Assembly (NCBI GenBank): GCA_032622095.1
Contig: CP136062.1
Coordinates: forward strand, 141,626,351 to 141,690,350
DNA from: Siphonodentalium dalli
Lineage: Eukaryota > Mollusca > Scaphopoda > Gadilida > Siphonodentaliidae
Direction of reading: 5' to 3'
DNA length: 64,000 bases
Shown here: one piece after another, positions 21,804 to 33,583 of the stretch
How positions within the stretch are numbered: the stretch's first letter is position 1
Layout: each line of letters starts with the position of its first letter
Translations under genes and position numbers: made by a program
Notes under the pieces: model-generated
Told to the model about the DNA's origin: nothing
Seen by the model: only the letters and a program-made list of their open reading frames with translations
The model's database searches: none

Positions 21804-22366
21804 TAAAACGCCCAGCTCAGACTGTTTTGTGGATAATTTATTATTGCAATCATAGCAACCACCAGGTGGCTGTGTATACCATAGGCGCAGGTGAATGACG
21901 TCATATATATTTTTCTATATCCATCAGTGATTTTTCAAAGATCGCGGGTATGGATTTGGGAGAAATTGTCACGTGATGGTTAGTAATTATAGTGTGAAGA
22001 TTGCAAAAAACGCGGAATTGGGAATGAAGAATCGTGATGAAAATGAAAGTAACTACTTCACAACTTACGAAGAATTCACATGGATTTGGGCCTATTAGTT
22101 TGAGACACACAACAATTCCAATTTAAATTCAACAATTGGAATTCCAATAAATATGCTCCACAGACTTTCGCACAAGCTATAGTCTTAAGTGATATGGTTA
22201 TTCAATTGAATTCTTAATCCTGTCCCAACAGTACATGAAGTTCAAGAAAAAGTTTTAAAGCAAAATTTGCAAACACAGATCCAATCTTGTGTAGTCTTCA
22301 AACTTTGTGTTGGCTCCCTCGATTTGATCTAAAAATGAATGCAACGATTTCGTTAATTTTTTAAAG

Positions 22367-22469
22367 GAGGACCATTATGTGGAAATGGATCAGCAGTTGA
22401 TGCTCCAACGGCAAAACCATCAATGTCAGACAAATTACAGAGGGATACTGGACATAATAGATAGTAAAG
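22367..22469 (+). pseudogene. KDZ transposase gene, exon 2
   Basis: 103 nt open throughout. It is preceded by a T-rich tract and AAAG acceptor and followed by the donor AAAG|GTATAT. It encodes EDHYVEMDQQLMLQRQNHQ then CQTNYRGILDIIDSK plus one base. The exon ends in phase 1 and joins exon 3, which starts with two bases completing a glycine, giving IIDSKGSLHYKTIVLF across the junction. A hydrophobic strand, D, G, hydrophobic strand and then C-x-C is what KDZ proteins show between their cysteine clusters. No lesion inside this exon. Confidence 0.6.
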
Positions 22470-23294
22470 GTATATTAACTAACAACTTAGCAATTAAGTA
22501 GGGCCCTGCGAATCCGCATTTTCATTTCAAATAAATCAAGCAATGAAAGATTATAAATCCATCAAATCTCAATTCGAATAGTTGTCTCAAAAGTGAAGAT
22601 GTGGAACAGTTCGAAAACCTGTTAGGTGATTGATCGTCAATGGATGTAAAATGACCTTCGCAATAGAGTATCTGCAATAATTTAGAGATATTAGAAGCAG
22701 CAAGGAATATAACACGAGTAAACTATAAGGTGCATTACATCTCATTTTCATCATGAATACTGATGTATGTAAATTAATAAATGCGATGGCTGGTATGAGG
22801 AGAAACTATTTATAGTGTGCTTTCAAAATTTCGTAAAAAGCAAACTGTCAATCTCCATGCGGTGTAATGAAATCTGCCATTTGTGTTCTATCAAATGAAC
22901 TCCTTAACCGAAGGCAGTATACAGCATGGAGACTTACGAGGCTTGCCAATGAGATTGTCTGTATAACTCCTTGTGAAGTGCAACTCGTGGAATCCTGGAG
23001 TCCTAATTGGTTTATATATTTCTTACAGATTTTAAATAATTGGGCGATATATTTATAAATAATTTCTGACTGTGTGTCGTCATTGCGACTAAAGATATAC
23101 TTTAATTCTCTAATGTAATTCGCTCTAATTTTTGTGGCAATAAGAAGCCATTTAGCTTTGACAAATCAACTTAAGTATGGACCTTGCCATAGGAAGCAAC
23201 AATTTCAATTTATTTATTTAATCCCTATATTTCAGACACCCTTGATTTGCTGATAATCATGCATGGTGAATAATTGAAGTATTTATACTTGCAG

Positions 23295-23513
23295 GTAGCT
23301 TGCATTATAAAACCATAGTTTTGTTTTGTGCTTGTGGGGCAGAGGGGTCAACACTGATGCGGCATGGCCAGTGGCAATCATCACCAAAAAACACAGACTG
23401 CTTATTCTGTAGAGTTACTGGATTTTTTGGCCAGCCTGCAGTTAGAAGCATGTGTGTCAAGCCAGTCATTTGTAGCTGCCGTTTCATCGAAAATAGCCCA
23501 AGATAGAGAAATT
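23295..23513 (+). pseudogene. KDZ transposase gene, exon 3 (C-x-C, GxW and LxLLD region)
   Basis: Acceptor CTTGCAG, phase 1 entry. Reads LHYKTIVLFCACGAEGSTLM, RHGQWQSSPKN, then a one-base frame change in the A run near 23,390, then TAYSVELLDFLASLQLEACV and SSQSFVAAVSSKI. KDZ proteins have C-x-C, about 12 residues, G-hydrophobic-W-P-x-x-P, then A-hydrophobic-x-x-x-LLD...L.L.....S...F. All are present apart from P after W (here Q). Ends ATT|GTGAGT, phase 0. Confidence 0.65.
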
Positions 23514-24246
23514 GTGAGTATTTGAGTATGATTTAATGAACATGCATGTTTAAAACCATAGTTATTTGATTTACTATAACGATCAGCCCTCATAACTGGC
23601 TACAGTAACCAACAACGCCAAAGCTATTTGCCGAACAAACTGGGCCCACAGTACAGTTGCCAAAGCCCAACAATAGGAATTAAGAGGGCTGGTTTACTAT
23701 ATACATAATGCATGTGAAAAGGACATCTGTATTGGGAAATGGCATTGTATTAATGTATTGGTCAGCAATGCTTGTGAAACTACTCATTGAGATTTCATTA
23801 TTAGCTATAGCATAGCTTCATCTTAAACCTTTCTATACTGATGGATTATCCCATTAAGTTATAAAAGTATACATCGGAAAGGTATATTATTCATTTATAA
23901 CAGCAGATTACAGCATAAGAGATAATACAAGAGCTGAATGATTCATATTTTCATTGGTGGGAAATGTTCAACTAATTAAGTTCAATCTTTGGCAGTTTGT
24001 TGAACTTATTATCTGAACTTTTCCTAAGAGAACTGCTCATGAGTTTTCATTTTTCTGTAATAAATGAATATGGTGAACATATATACCACCAAACTTCTAA
24101 GAATTAAAGATGAATTTCAGATTGCATTGCAAAAATAAGTAGCTGACAAGACACCCCTGTCCCCCAATCGATCAGAAGAAAAAAGATGTAATACGGCTTC
24201 CCTAATGACTCACCATTAGGAATAAATATCCATTTTTATTTTGCAG

Positions 24247-24363
24247 ATGAAAAGACTAACAAAACTAATAAAAGGCGAAACCATGGAAGAGTTTAGAGAT
24301 TTCCATTGTTGGATAAAGTCACAAACTGAGCCACTGGGTACAGATTGTCCTGCTTGTCGAAGA
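24247..24363 (+). pseudogene. KDZ transposase gene, exon 4 (CPAC block)
   Basis: 39 codons, phase 0 at both ends, with polypyrimidine/TTTTGCAG acceptor and AGA|GTAAGC donor. Encodes KGETMEEFRDFHCWIKSQTE then PLGTDCPACRR. E-E-[FY]-R...CPAC immediately before the first catalytic Asp exon is a hallmark of the KDZ superfamily. No stop or frameshift. Confidence 0.7.
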
Positions 24364-26469
24364 GTAAGCTACAAACCAGTCATATACAGTGTTCTCTTAC
24401 CTCATGCATATATGTGCCATGATTATTGATAATCGGTCGTTAATAATCGAACCTAGTATTAATAACATCAGTGGAAGTGTTCCGTAATATGGCCTATTGG
24501 CTGGGTGCTGGATAACTACTGTCGCTGGGATGTTTCAGACATCGGCTGATGTAATTGTTACGTTAATAAAGTGGCTCATAAACCATCGGTAATGACCACA
24601 CTGTATTCAATACCAGCACAGTTCTCGGCGATGCCATGGCTATATTTGTGTGTTCATTAGAAAGAAAGTAACGATTAATTTCCTTGTCACGAATAGCCAA
24701 ACATACAAATTATATAGGAATGCATGACGGACCACCGACGGTTCATAAAAAAGGAATCTAATGTTGCGGAAGCTAAAGATTCAGCAAACTTCCAGAGCGT
24801 GGATAACACTCAAAAAGGTGGGCAGTGTTCACTTGGTCGGTGGCCAAAGTGGCCACCTTTGTTCGAAAGTGGCCACACAAAATTCCATTTGTCCAATCGT
24901 TTTTCACCACAAATGGGAGACAGAAATCGAATTCAAAAAGCGCTGAATAGATTGACGAAGTTAGGTGTTGAAATATCGCCCGTTTTTGGACACGCGGGTT
25001 TCGTACTTCGGATACATCATACCATGACAACCGAAATTAATTTTGTAAGGGGAGCATTGATTGAATGGTGACGGTTGTACACAAGCGATTACTAATCGTC
25101 AACAACCCTATTCTCTGCACTGGTTATATCATGATTATTATTTTGTTGATTAGGCGGTATGTAATATGTCCTATAATTCGGTGTACCAGCGATGGTATGT
25201 TAGTTACGCAATGTGTAAACTACCTCGCGTCTTATAACAACCGGACTTCACACCATAAAGGTTATTAATACAACAATAGGTATTCAATACCTCGCGATAA
25301 TAAGCAACAGAACTGTTTTATTTCGGCGAAAATAGCGATGAGAACTAACATACCCCATTATTTGATTAGTTGGCGAACATGGTGTCAGCGACGCGACAGA
25401 CGCAAAGAGTTATATATTTAAAATATATAGTTTAGTCATCAATTGTGAGCCCAGAAAATGAGGATTTAGTTAGGCCAAAGTGTTTTAATTTGGTGAAAAA
25501 ACATTTGGCCAATTAGTTTTATTTGGCCACTAAAAATTTCTTTCGGCCACTTTTTTTGTAAAAAGTAACACAGATTAATCGATGACGGAAATGGTAATCG
25601 ATTATTGGCTTTATCAACGGATCATCGATTATATGATTAATCGTGGCACCACTAATGTAATAAATTTAGTTCTATAGTGAACAAATAGTAATAAAGGTGC
25701 ATGGGCAAGGGAGGACGGAGGTGAAATTCCCTCCTGATGTGTTATCACGGGGCTGCTAAATACAATCCGTTTCATTAAAGTTTATGAATGACTTCATTGA
25801 GCCTGTATCAACGTTACAAAATATAAATACAATTTGTCATGTTCAAATATTTCGGTACAGCATCTTGAGACAGGTCAACATCGACAATATGTTCGATCAA
25901 TCAGCTGCTAATATTCTCTTTTGACATACATGTATGGGGCACAACATGTCTCTTGAATCAGCTGAAACATAATTATTTGAATGTTTTTGATTATTTTTTG
26001 GTAGAGTACCATAACTTTTACTGAGCTCATATCAGTTTATTGCTAAAACAATTTGATATAGCTTCAACCCAAGTTTGACATGAAACTGGTTTGTGCCAGT
26101 GTTTATCATGTTTCGAACTTTCCTTAACCGCTGTATGACCATGATAATTTGGAAAATAATAGACTTCCCCACATGGGACTGGTTGAGTTTTCGATATGAA
26201 ATTGCTTGAGGGGGCATTGAGCGGTCTAATCTCACAGAAAGACATTAGTTCCTCTCAGCTGGAAATTCAAGATATAATTGATGCCACTGATCTGCATGTA
26301 TGTTATTAACAATGTCAATGGATATCCTTTCCAAATGTAGTTACTGTTAAATTCTGAAAGAAGACAATAACTCATACCTCAAAATTGGATAACACTGGCA
26401 TGTTTGAACAGTTAGATAATTACTTATTTCTGAAAATTATAAAAATAAATCAAAAGTATTGTATTTCAG
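24364..26469. other. KDZ intron 4; no other feature recognised
   Basis: 2.1 kb without recognised elements. A 115-codon plus-strand frame at 24,724-25,071 has no family features. Repeated TGGCCA/GGCCAC strings (24,840-24,880; 25,470-25,555) and TTAATCGA-type palindromic blocks at about 24,420 and 25,580-25,650 hint at a decayed inverted-terminus element. Confidence 0.4.
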
Positions 26470-26631
26470 GCTAATTGAAAGCTTACTATTGCTCTCGATG
26501 GAAACTTCGGACTCGTCAGGAAACGAAAAGCAGGGACGGGTGCCGAAGCGGCAAAAAGGTCAGCATTCATGATTGATGAAGAGGTCCAAGTAAAACTACC
26601 AGAAATACAGAATAACAATCAGATACTGAAA
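26470..26631 (+). pseudogene. KDZ transposase gene, exon 5 (first catalytic Asp, DGNF)
   Basis: 54 codons, phase 0 at both ends, TATTTCAG acceptor and AAA|GTAAGT donor. After ANxK (x is TGA) it reads LTIALDGNFGLVRKRKAGTG, then AEAAKRSAFMIDEEVQVKLP. The D-[GA]-N-F-x-L-x-R-[RK] motif is the conserved first Asp motif of KDZ transposases, and S-x-F-hydrophobic-x-D-x-E-V follows as expected. The TGA at 26,476-26,478 would be skipped if the acceptor GAAAG at 26,481 were used instead. Confidence 0.75.
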
Positions 26632-26983
26632 GTAAGTGAAATTACATTGTCTTAGATAAAAGAGCAATTAAATCATGAATTATTTTCATGATTGAATGGT
26701 ATTTTCATGAAAATGTTAGGGGTTCAAAACACACAAACTGATCTGTATGTATTGGAAACTTGGCATTGATAATTGACATAAGATCAACAGTGTTGATGTC
26801 ATTGCTCTCCAATTCGCTGTATTCAGACTTCAGTTACAACGTTAACATACAATATTTAGCGCATTACACTGAATTAATGTTGAAAACGAAATGTGACATT
26901 ACAATTTCATTTTGTTTTTGAAAACAATTCAATATCAAGCCAGATCGCAGGTACAAACCTAGCAATCAAATCCTCGCGTAAAA

Positions 26984-27296
26984 CGCACATAATCGATCTA
27001 TAAAGTGAAATAGGTACATAATGTGATCATTTGACTCCGATATAAGCAGATTATGGAGTCATGTCCGTTGTTTCGTTTTATGACGCGGGCCACAGTGAAA
27101 ACACATGTTAAAGAGCGTACACCTGAAAGGTCGTGGGTTGCCTTATATGTGTCATTATGCGCACATAATCTGCTAAGAATCGCCTCATTGTGAGTCGATG
27201 GTGTGACTAAAATCCTCTCGTTTTTAGCACATTATCGTCTCCTAATGAGGCTATTCTCAACCTAAAACAAGTTATATTGTAAGCTTAATGTGTGCG
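26984..27296. mobile_element. ~310-bp MITE, family with CGCACATAAT ends, copy 1
   Basis: Starts CGCACATAATCGATCTATA, ends AATGTGTGCG. The interior shares TTTCGTTTTATGNCGCGGGCC and CAGTGAAAACACATGTTA with the copy at 31,764. Contains an AAAGAGCG string at 27,109. In KDZ intron 5. Confidence 0.7.
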
Positions 27297-27908
27297 GATT
27301 TTCGAGAGAACAGCCTGAGCCCAGAGATTTCAAATTGGGTTAAGTCACTTCTCCCTGTTTGGTTATTAGGCAGAAGTGTACTGTTATCAGGGAGAAGTAA
27401 CAATGGGTGAAATTCAATTTGCACCACATCATTCAATAAGAATTATGCAACACAAGAGCCATTATAATCTGTAAATATACTTTAAATTTGATATTGGGAC
27501 ATAAGCATACTGGTATATGAGAGAGGTCACTTCTACCTGGGACAAAAATAGAGAGCAGTGGCACATTTTAGGAAGATCTCTCACAAGTCGCCCTCTAAGC
27601 TGGTTCCTGTCTGATCATCTATTCTGGTCATAAACAAATTACATGCAGATACTTTTGTTGCCATAATTATTGTCATATGATACCACTTAATTATTTGTCC
27701 CGATTAAAGTGCTTAATATTTACATTTGAGCATATTTCAAACTCTGTATTATCTGAAATAGTAAAGTCGATGGCTATGTTCTGCCAGTGGATATAGCGTT
27801 TGTATACTAATTATTTGATATTATTCACTGAAATTAGTCCACAATGTTTTCTAACATTCATATCCAATATATCCAGAGAAAATGACAGGGTTTTTATATT
27901 TTTAATAG

Positions 27909-28104
27909 GATTGCAATGATTTCAAGGCAGGGAACATAGTACGGACATACAGGTCTGATGGAAAATTGGACATAAAGGAATTTTCGGTGCTGGGTGCAAG
28001 CGTGAGGTTCCTCTCAAGTTTATGAACCTCCATCATGAACAGTTTATTCATTAACGGATAATTCAAATAAATTACAAATGGAGACAACAGAGGCTAAGAA
28101 GGCC
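27909..28104 (+). pseudogene. KDZ transposase gene, exon 6 (CxHExPLKFMNLHxGE block), decayed
   Basis: Acceptor TTTTTAATAG, entry in phase 0 as required. Reads DCNDFKAGNIVRTYRSDGKL, DIKEFSVLG, then a frame change near 27,990 to CKREVPLKFMNLHHEQF, then another to VYSLTDNSNKLQMETTEAKK. KDZ cores have C-x-x-F-x-A.......LD-hydrophobic-x-G-hydrophobic-x-x-x-C-x-H-x-x-P-hydrophobic-x-x-x-N-hydrophobic, then G-E-x-[FL]-x-Y. The match is strong, but two shifts make it non-functional. End uncertain. Later exons with the remaining catalytic residues were not found. Confidence 0.65.
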
Positions 28105-28257
28105 AATTGAGTAGATATTAATATTAAAAATAAAATTATGACATTTGCTCTAACATAAAACGAATTATTTTCACCAGAGATGCGTAAATATAATTATACA
28201 CCAACCAACATCCAGTATGATTCCAAACTAATTTATGTCATTTGCGATTTTGCATCG

Positions 28258-29185
28258 CGAACAGTCTAAATGTCAATAATTGATTCGCAATTCAGAACAA
28301 ACTCTTCACTTCTATATCTCATAACAATGGACTATGCTTTATGACTCCCAAGTTAACATAATGGAATATAAGATAAGGTTCCGGTAATTGAATTTTTTTG
28401 AAATAATAACACACCTATTAGTTTATCTTCCTACGTCATTTTCTCAATATCTATATTCGGCCTTTAAATTCATAGATGTTAATAGATACAATATGCACAT
28501 TTGCCTGGAGGATCAGTTGATTTGGCAGCGCATGTTTTTTTTACGCTAGCCAATCAGAACTTGGGATTCCCTCGCAGACAGAAATAGAATTGGTGGTACT
28601 ACCTGTTCCAACTGGGAATCGAAGTATGACAGTGAACGAAGTATTAACCGTCTGATTTCAATTTCGACTGGGAATGTTGATGATGTTACTGAATTTTATT
28701 TCACTTGACTAATCCTGATTTCAAAAGTTTCCATTCACCAATTGCGACACCAAACTGATAATCTTGAATCATTAACCTACAAATGAGATTAAAAGAATGA
28801 CCCCTTTCCTAGTTTTTTAACTATATATATATTTAAAATAGTACTCACAAATACATTTGATTTGAATGTAGGAATGCTAGCAAATGAACGTGTCCATTTG
28901 TAATAGCTTCTAATATGAGAATATATCATTAATATATTGACAAAAATATTGAGCACTGGTAGGTTGGTTGAACATTATAGAGAATAATTTGCACGTGAAT
29001 TCACAAGGGCTACACTAATTTCTGGTATCTTGATTGTCTCCCAATCTCTTTCTGTACTTCTTCAGTTATCAACAATGAGAACACTGGGAATGATGCTGTG
29101 GAGATAAGTCAACAATTTGAACATGACAGTAAGATATTTACATATTGAATCATTAAGTACCAAGAGTCAGTCATTTGTGTCGTGA
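28258..29185. repeat. ~0.93-kb tandem repeat, unit 1
   Basis: Starts near CAGTCTAAATGTCAATAATTG. Unit 2 begins at about 29,186 with the equivalent GGTCTAAATTTCGATAACTG. Shared landmarks: GACTATGCTTTATGACTCCC, GCCAATCAGAACTTGGGATT, and an exon-like cassette at 29,069. Units differ by substitutions and 10-40-bp indels. Confidence 0.8.
29069..29130 (+). other. Exon-like cassette in tandem unit 1
   Basis: TACTTCTTCAG acceptor-like sequence, then 62 bp open in one frame (INNENTGNDAVEISQQFEHD), then a GTAAGA donor-like sequence. The equivalent in unit 2 keeps both splice-like sites. No homology recognised, and its entry phase does not match KDZ exon 5. Confidence 0.35.
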
Positions 29186-30149
29186 AAACACGGTCTAAAT
29201 TTCGATAACTGATTCACAAGTCAGAACAAACTATTCACTAAATATAATAACAATGGACTATGCTTTATGACTCCCGAGTTATCATAATGGAATATAAGAT
29301 AACGTTCCGGTTATTGAACATTTTCGTAGCAGTAGAGATGAAATAATAACACACGTGTCAGTTTATCTTCCTACGTCATTAATACATTATCTCAATATCT
29401 ATATTTGGCCATTACACACATAGAAGTAATTGCTTATGATATGCACATTTGGCTGGGGGATCAGTTGATTTGGCAGCACATATTTATTTTTTACACTAGC
29501 CAATCAGAGCTTGGGATTCCCTCGCAGACAGATATAATTGGTGGTACTCCCTGTTCAACTTGGATTCGAAGTATGACAGTGAACGAAATATAAATAGTCG
29601 GATTTAAATTTTGACTGGGAAAGTTGATGATGCTACTGAATTTTATTTCACTCGACTAACTATGATTTCCAAAGTTTCCATTCAGCATGTTTTGACATCA
29701 AACTGAGAATCTTGAATCACCAACCTACAAATGAGATTAAAAGAATGACATCTTCCATAGTTTCTTAACTAGCAATATATTTACAATAGTAATCACGAAT
29801 ACATTTGATTTGAATGTAAGAATGCTAGAAAATATATCATTAATATATTGACAAAAATATTGAGCACTGGTAGGTTGAACATTATTGAGAATAATTTGCA
29901 CGTGAATTCACACAGGTTGTATGAAACCTTGTATATTAGGTAGAAATGAAATAATACACTTAGAAATACACAAGTCTACAATAATTATTGGCATCTTGAT
30001 AGTCTCCAAATATCTTACTGTACTTTTTCAGTTATCAAAAATGAGAACTCTGGGAATGATGATGTTGAAATAGTCAGTAATTTGAAGATGATAGTAAAAT
30101 ATTTAATAATTGAATAATTAAGTACCAAGAGTCACAATCATTTGTGTCG
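29186..30149. repeat. ~0.93-kb tandem repeat, unit 2 (with partial unit 3 to ~30,230)
   Basis: Repeats unit 1. A third start (GGTCGAAATGTTGATAATTG) appears at about 30,150 and is cut at about 30,230. Confidence 0.8.
30032..30093 (+). other. Exon-like cassette in tandem unit 2
   Basis: Same architecture as 29,069: TACTTTTTCAG, 62 bp open (IKNENSGNDDVEIVSNLKMI), GTAAAA in place of GTAAGA, so the donor is weakened. Confidence 0.3.
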
Positions 30150-30235
30150 TGAATACACGGTCGAAATGTTGATAATTGATTCGCAAGTCAGAATAAACTC
30201 CTCACTAAATAAAATAACAATTGACTGCGCGGTAT

Positions 30236-31763
30236 TACCCACAAGTTAAAGACACGGTTGGCCTTGGCGGTGGGTATCATGTGAAAATATTTCCACCCGT
30301 CAAAAACCGCCACAAACAGAAAGAACATCAAAATGTAGACAGACTTTGTCCATATACAAATAAGAAATATCGCATAAACAGTATGTTATTGTCATATATT
30401 TGACTATTGTTATGTAAACAAAAGCATAAAAAGTTACTTTTCTGGTGTTTGTTTATATTATGATGGTAAACATAAAGAGCGTTCTTTGTGGGTGAATTCC
30501 TGATATGGAACTAATAAAGAGCGTTTATGCCATTTGTGTGTGATTAGCCAGTAGCATTGTGCTGTCTTCTGTAACACAATCAGGCTCTTGCTTAGGTAAA
30601 ATATAGTAGGGCTTTATGATAACATGCTGTTTACGCGATGGTCATGATATATATGAACGAAACTGTATGCGTTTTAATGTTTTTCTGTTTACGGTGTTTG
30701 GAACAAATATGAATATTTTCGACAATTAAGGCCTCACGTGCCTTTAACATATTCATGATATTGAAATATAGTATAAAGTTCTGGTAATTGAACATTTTCG
30801 TAGCGGTAGAGATTATATAATAACACATGTTATAACTTACCATATAAAGAAAATTTGGCACTGGTAGCCCTCGTTGGCATGCACTGGTAGTTCGCCGTGC
30901 CATTTTCTGTGATCAACGCCCCTCGTTTCGATTTATTTTCGTGTATTTCCAACTGATACACGCCAGTGATTTCGATGTACACTTATTGTCGATAGATTCC
31001 GATGTCGGAATTTTATAAAAGATTCCGCAAGTTATGCTCAGGAATTAAACAAAACGCACTAGAATTGACATACCCTACGAGTTTGTACACCGTATTTTTC
31101 TGCATTAAACAAAGGCCACAATAGCCCAGAGTCGAACTGAACACCACTAGGTGACCCCTCCACTGGGTAAATGCAAAATTCATCGTATATCCCTTTCCAT
31201 TTACTTTTGTGTCGTTACTTAGCCGTCCAGTTCTAATTATGATACCATAATATCGCTTAAAAACACTGATATTCTCCTGTGGAACACTGGTATTCCGCGA
31301 GCCGATTGGACAGTGTGATTTTATGTTAACACAACCGCTCGCAGTTTGTTTCGGCACATGTGTGCGCAACATCGCTGCAACATCGCTTTGCATGGATTCT
31401 CCATGGACCAATAAAGAGCATTTAGTTTTAACATTTCCGGATACGGTAAACACAAAGAGCGTTAATGTCTTTTCGACTCCGAAGTTATATCTGAAGTATT
31501 GTTCCTCTCTATTAAATATAGACCGCGTTTCAGAAATCTTTTTCGGACGTATAACATCGATATGTCTAGATTATTTGAACTCTTTCGTTCAAGCGGTGTA
31601 TGACACCTATTGCTTTTGTAACATTACGGCGATCAAATTATCAAACACATATACTAATATAATTTTACACCATGCACGGGATGACTTACATGTATGACTC
31701 AAAGAATTTCATCAGCTGTTTTGAACTTTCGGCGCAAAAGTACAACATAACGTCGCGCAAATA
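30236..31763. other. No gene recognised; holds two paired AAAGAGCG motifs
   Basis: A/T-rich. ORFs at 31,013-31,453 (minus) and 31,323-31,697 (plus) overlap and have no family features. Paired AAAGAGC strings at 30,474/30,516 and 31,413/31,454. Confidence 0.4.
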
Positions 31764-32019
31764 CGCACATAATCGACCTATACAGTGAAATAGGTAATAA
31801 TGTGATTATTTGATTCTGAAATAAGCATATAATGGAGTCATAGCCGTTATTTCGTTTTATGGCGCGGGCCACAGTGAAAACACATGTTAGAACGTGCACC
31901 TGAAAAGTCGTGGGATAGTTTATTTGTGTCATTGTCCGCATATAATCTTCTTATAATCGCCTCATTATAAGCAGATTATCTACCTATATAACAAGTTTCT
32001 ATAAGCAGATAATGTGCGG
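31764..32019. mobile_element. ~255-bp MITE, family with CGCACATAAT ends, copy 2
   Basis: Starts CGCACATAATCGACCTATA, ends GATAATGTGCGG. Same family as 26,984-27,296. Confidence 0.7.
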
Positions 32020-32047
32020 TTTTTCAGGAGAATAGGCTAAACAGTAA

Positions 32048-32140
32048 GGCCTGATTCGTCATCTCCGGTTTAAACCTCCGAGTTTAAACATGATTTAAAC
32101 CTACATTGGCGGTCCAACCAAACCTGGTCTAAGCGGGCGT
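32048..32140. mobile_element. Fragment of MITE with GATTCGTCATCTC ends
   Basis: GGCCTGATTCGTCATCTCCGG followed by several GTTTAAACC strings matches the terminus of the complete element at 37,122-37,485. The other end is not found. Confidence 0.5.
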
Positions 32141-32974
32141 TTTGGTCGTTCAATTGCCAGCTAATTGACAACTCGATTCGGTGATATGATTATGCAATCA
32201 AACTACCCTCTTATCAATCAGACCGAAAGATATGCCCATATAATGGTTATTGACAAGTCATAAATTATCGTGATCGCGTGCACGCTCAATGGATTTATTC
32301 ACTGAGAAACAAGTATCGCTCATTGACTATTAATTCGATCTCATTGTGTGTTTAAATCAATTTAACAAAGGGCATGTCTCTCAACACGAGTTTCACGCTC
32401 TGTTCATCACTTTGTTTGTGATAGATTTCTGCAAGATGCTTCACCCGCAAAGACAACATTTGGTGTCTTTAAATGTATATCTGTATATATTAAAGGGTAT
32501 AGTTGCTGTCTATCTGTATGCCCGTTTGTCTGTTCGCAACTGTTCTCCAATACCCCATGGACCGATTTCAATTAAATTATGTGTGGTGATTCATGTGGTA
32601 TAACGGCGTTAGGTTTTAAAATTTTTGATTTAAAAATATAATTTAAAAAAGAAAAGAAAAAAATTGTTAAATCGAGTAAGGAGTTGAATCTAAAAAGAAA
32701 CCAAATTTAAAATTTAAATTAACATTTGTTTGTTTTAAATTTAATTAATTTGTTTAAAAATTAAAATGTTCAAATGATCAAAATGTGCGCAAAGCCACAC
32801 TGGTGCTGAATAAAGTCTCCATAATCGAGTCAATCCTGGATCAAGAGGCCAGTCAAGTAAAGGCAATTAGCTTATGACACCACATAAGCGGCATCTGAAA
32901 TGTTGGAAGTGGGCAACCATGCAGGGGGACAGCTTTTAATAAAGAAATATATTATATGCGTTGATTTTTTTTCA
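32141..32974. other. No gene recognised; A/T simple tract
   Basis: About 32,610-32,770 is almost pure A/T with repeated TTTAAAATTT and GTTTAAA strings. 32,490-32,600 (TTAAAGGGTATAG, TGTCTGTTCGCAACTG) may be another element edge. Confidence 0.4.
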
Positions 32975-33090
32975 ATGTCATAAATTTCCCACTGTGTAGG
33001 AACTGTTACATCGGAAATCATTCTATCGCCGGTTTGTGATGGTTCTTGGTTGATTTGTGACGGTTCCTGATGATCGAAATTATACATTTT
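32975..33090 (-). repeat. Diverged inverted copy of the 129-bp tandem repeat
   Basis: The reverse complement gives ATCATCAGGAACCGTCACAAA, CAAGAACCATCACA and GATGTAACAGTTCCTACACAG, matching 36,445-36,540. Confidence 0.75.
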
Positions 33091-33583
33091 CACGACTTTT
33101 TGACAATTAAAACGCAATTTTGAGGCATCTAGGTGATAATTTGATTAGTTACTTCAATCCCATCACAATCTGTGGCACCAACGAGCGTGTTAATAACGAA
33201 ACTTTCATTGTGCGAGTCATAACAACGACAAAACCGCGAATCGGTAAAACTATGGATAATATTTGCCATGGTACATGGTTCAAATTGACAATTTTGTGAA
33301 AGTATATAAAGATAAACACAACAAACTATGCATTACGTTGTAATTTGCACCACTTGTCATTAATTTCGATGAATTACACTGCCTTTCTATGCTTATCCAA
33401 TAAGCTGTGTTACGCCTATCAAAATTCACAAAGTCGCCAGCTAGTTTGAAAAATAACGCGTTTTGCAGGCCCAAAATTTCCATGAGTCAATAGCCGGTTA
33501 ACAATAGTGAAATTTCATAGCGCTGGACTTCGGAAAGCGTGAGCGTAGACGGGGATATATAGAGTTATCTGTCTTGTATTTTA
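33091..33583. other. No feature recognised
   Basis: A/T-rich spacer between the inverted repeat copy and Helitron 3. Confidence 0.4.

Noticed and set aside
24724-25071. 115-codon ORF in KDZ intron 4
   Set aside because: No family features or splice context; repeated TGGCC strings suggest repeat-derived sequence.
31013-31697. Overlapping 146- and 124-codon ORFs on opposite strands
   Set aside because: Neither has recognisable motifs, and the overlap suggests chance frames.
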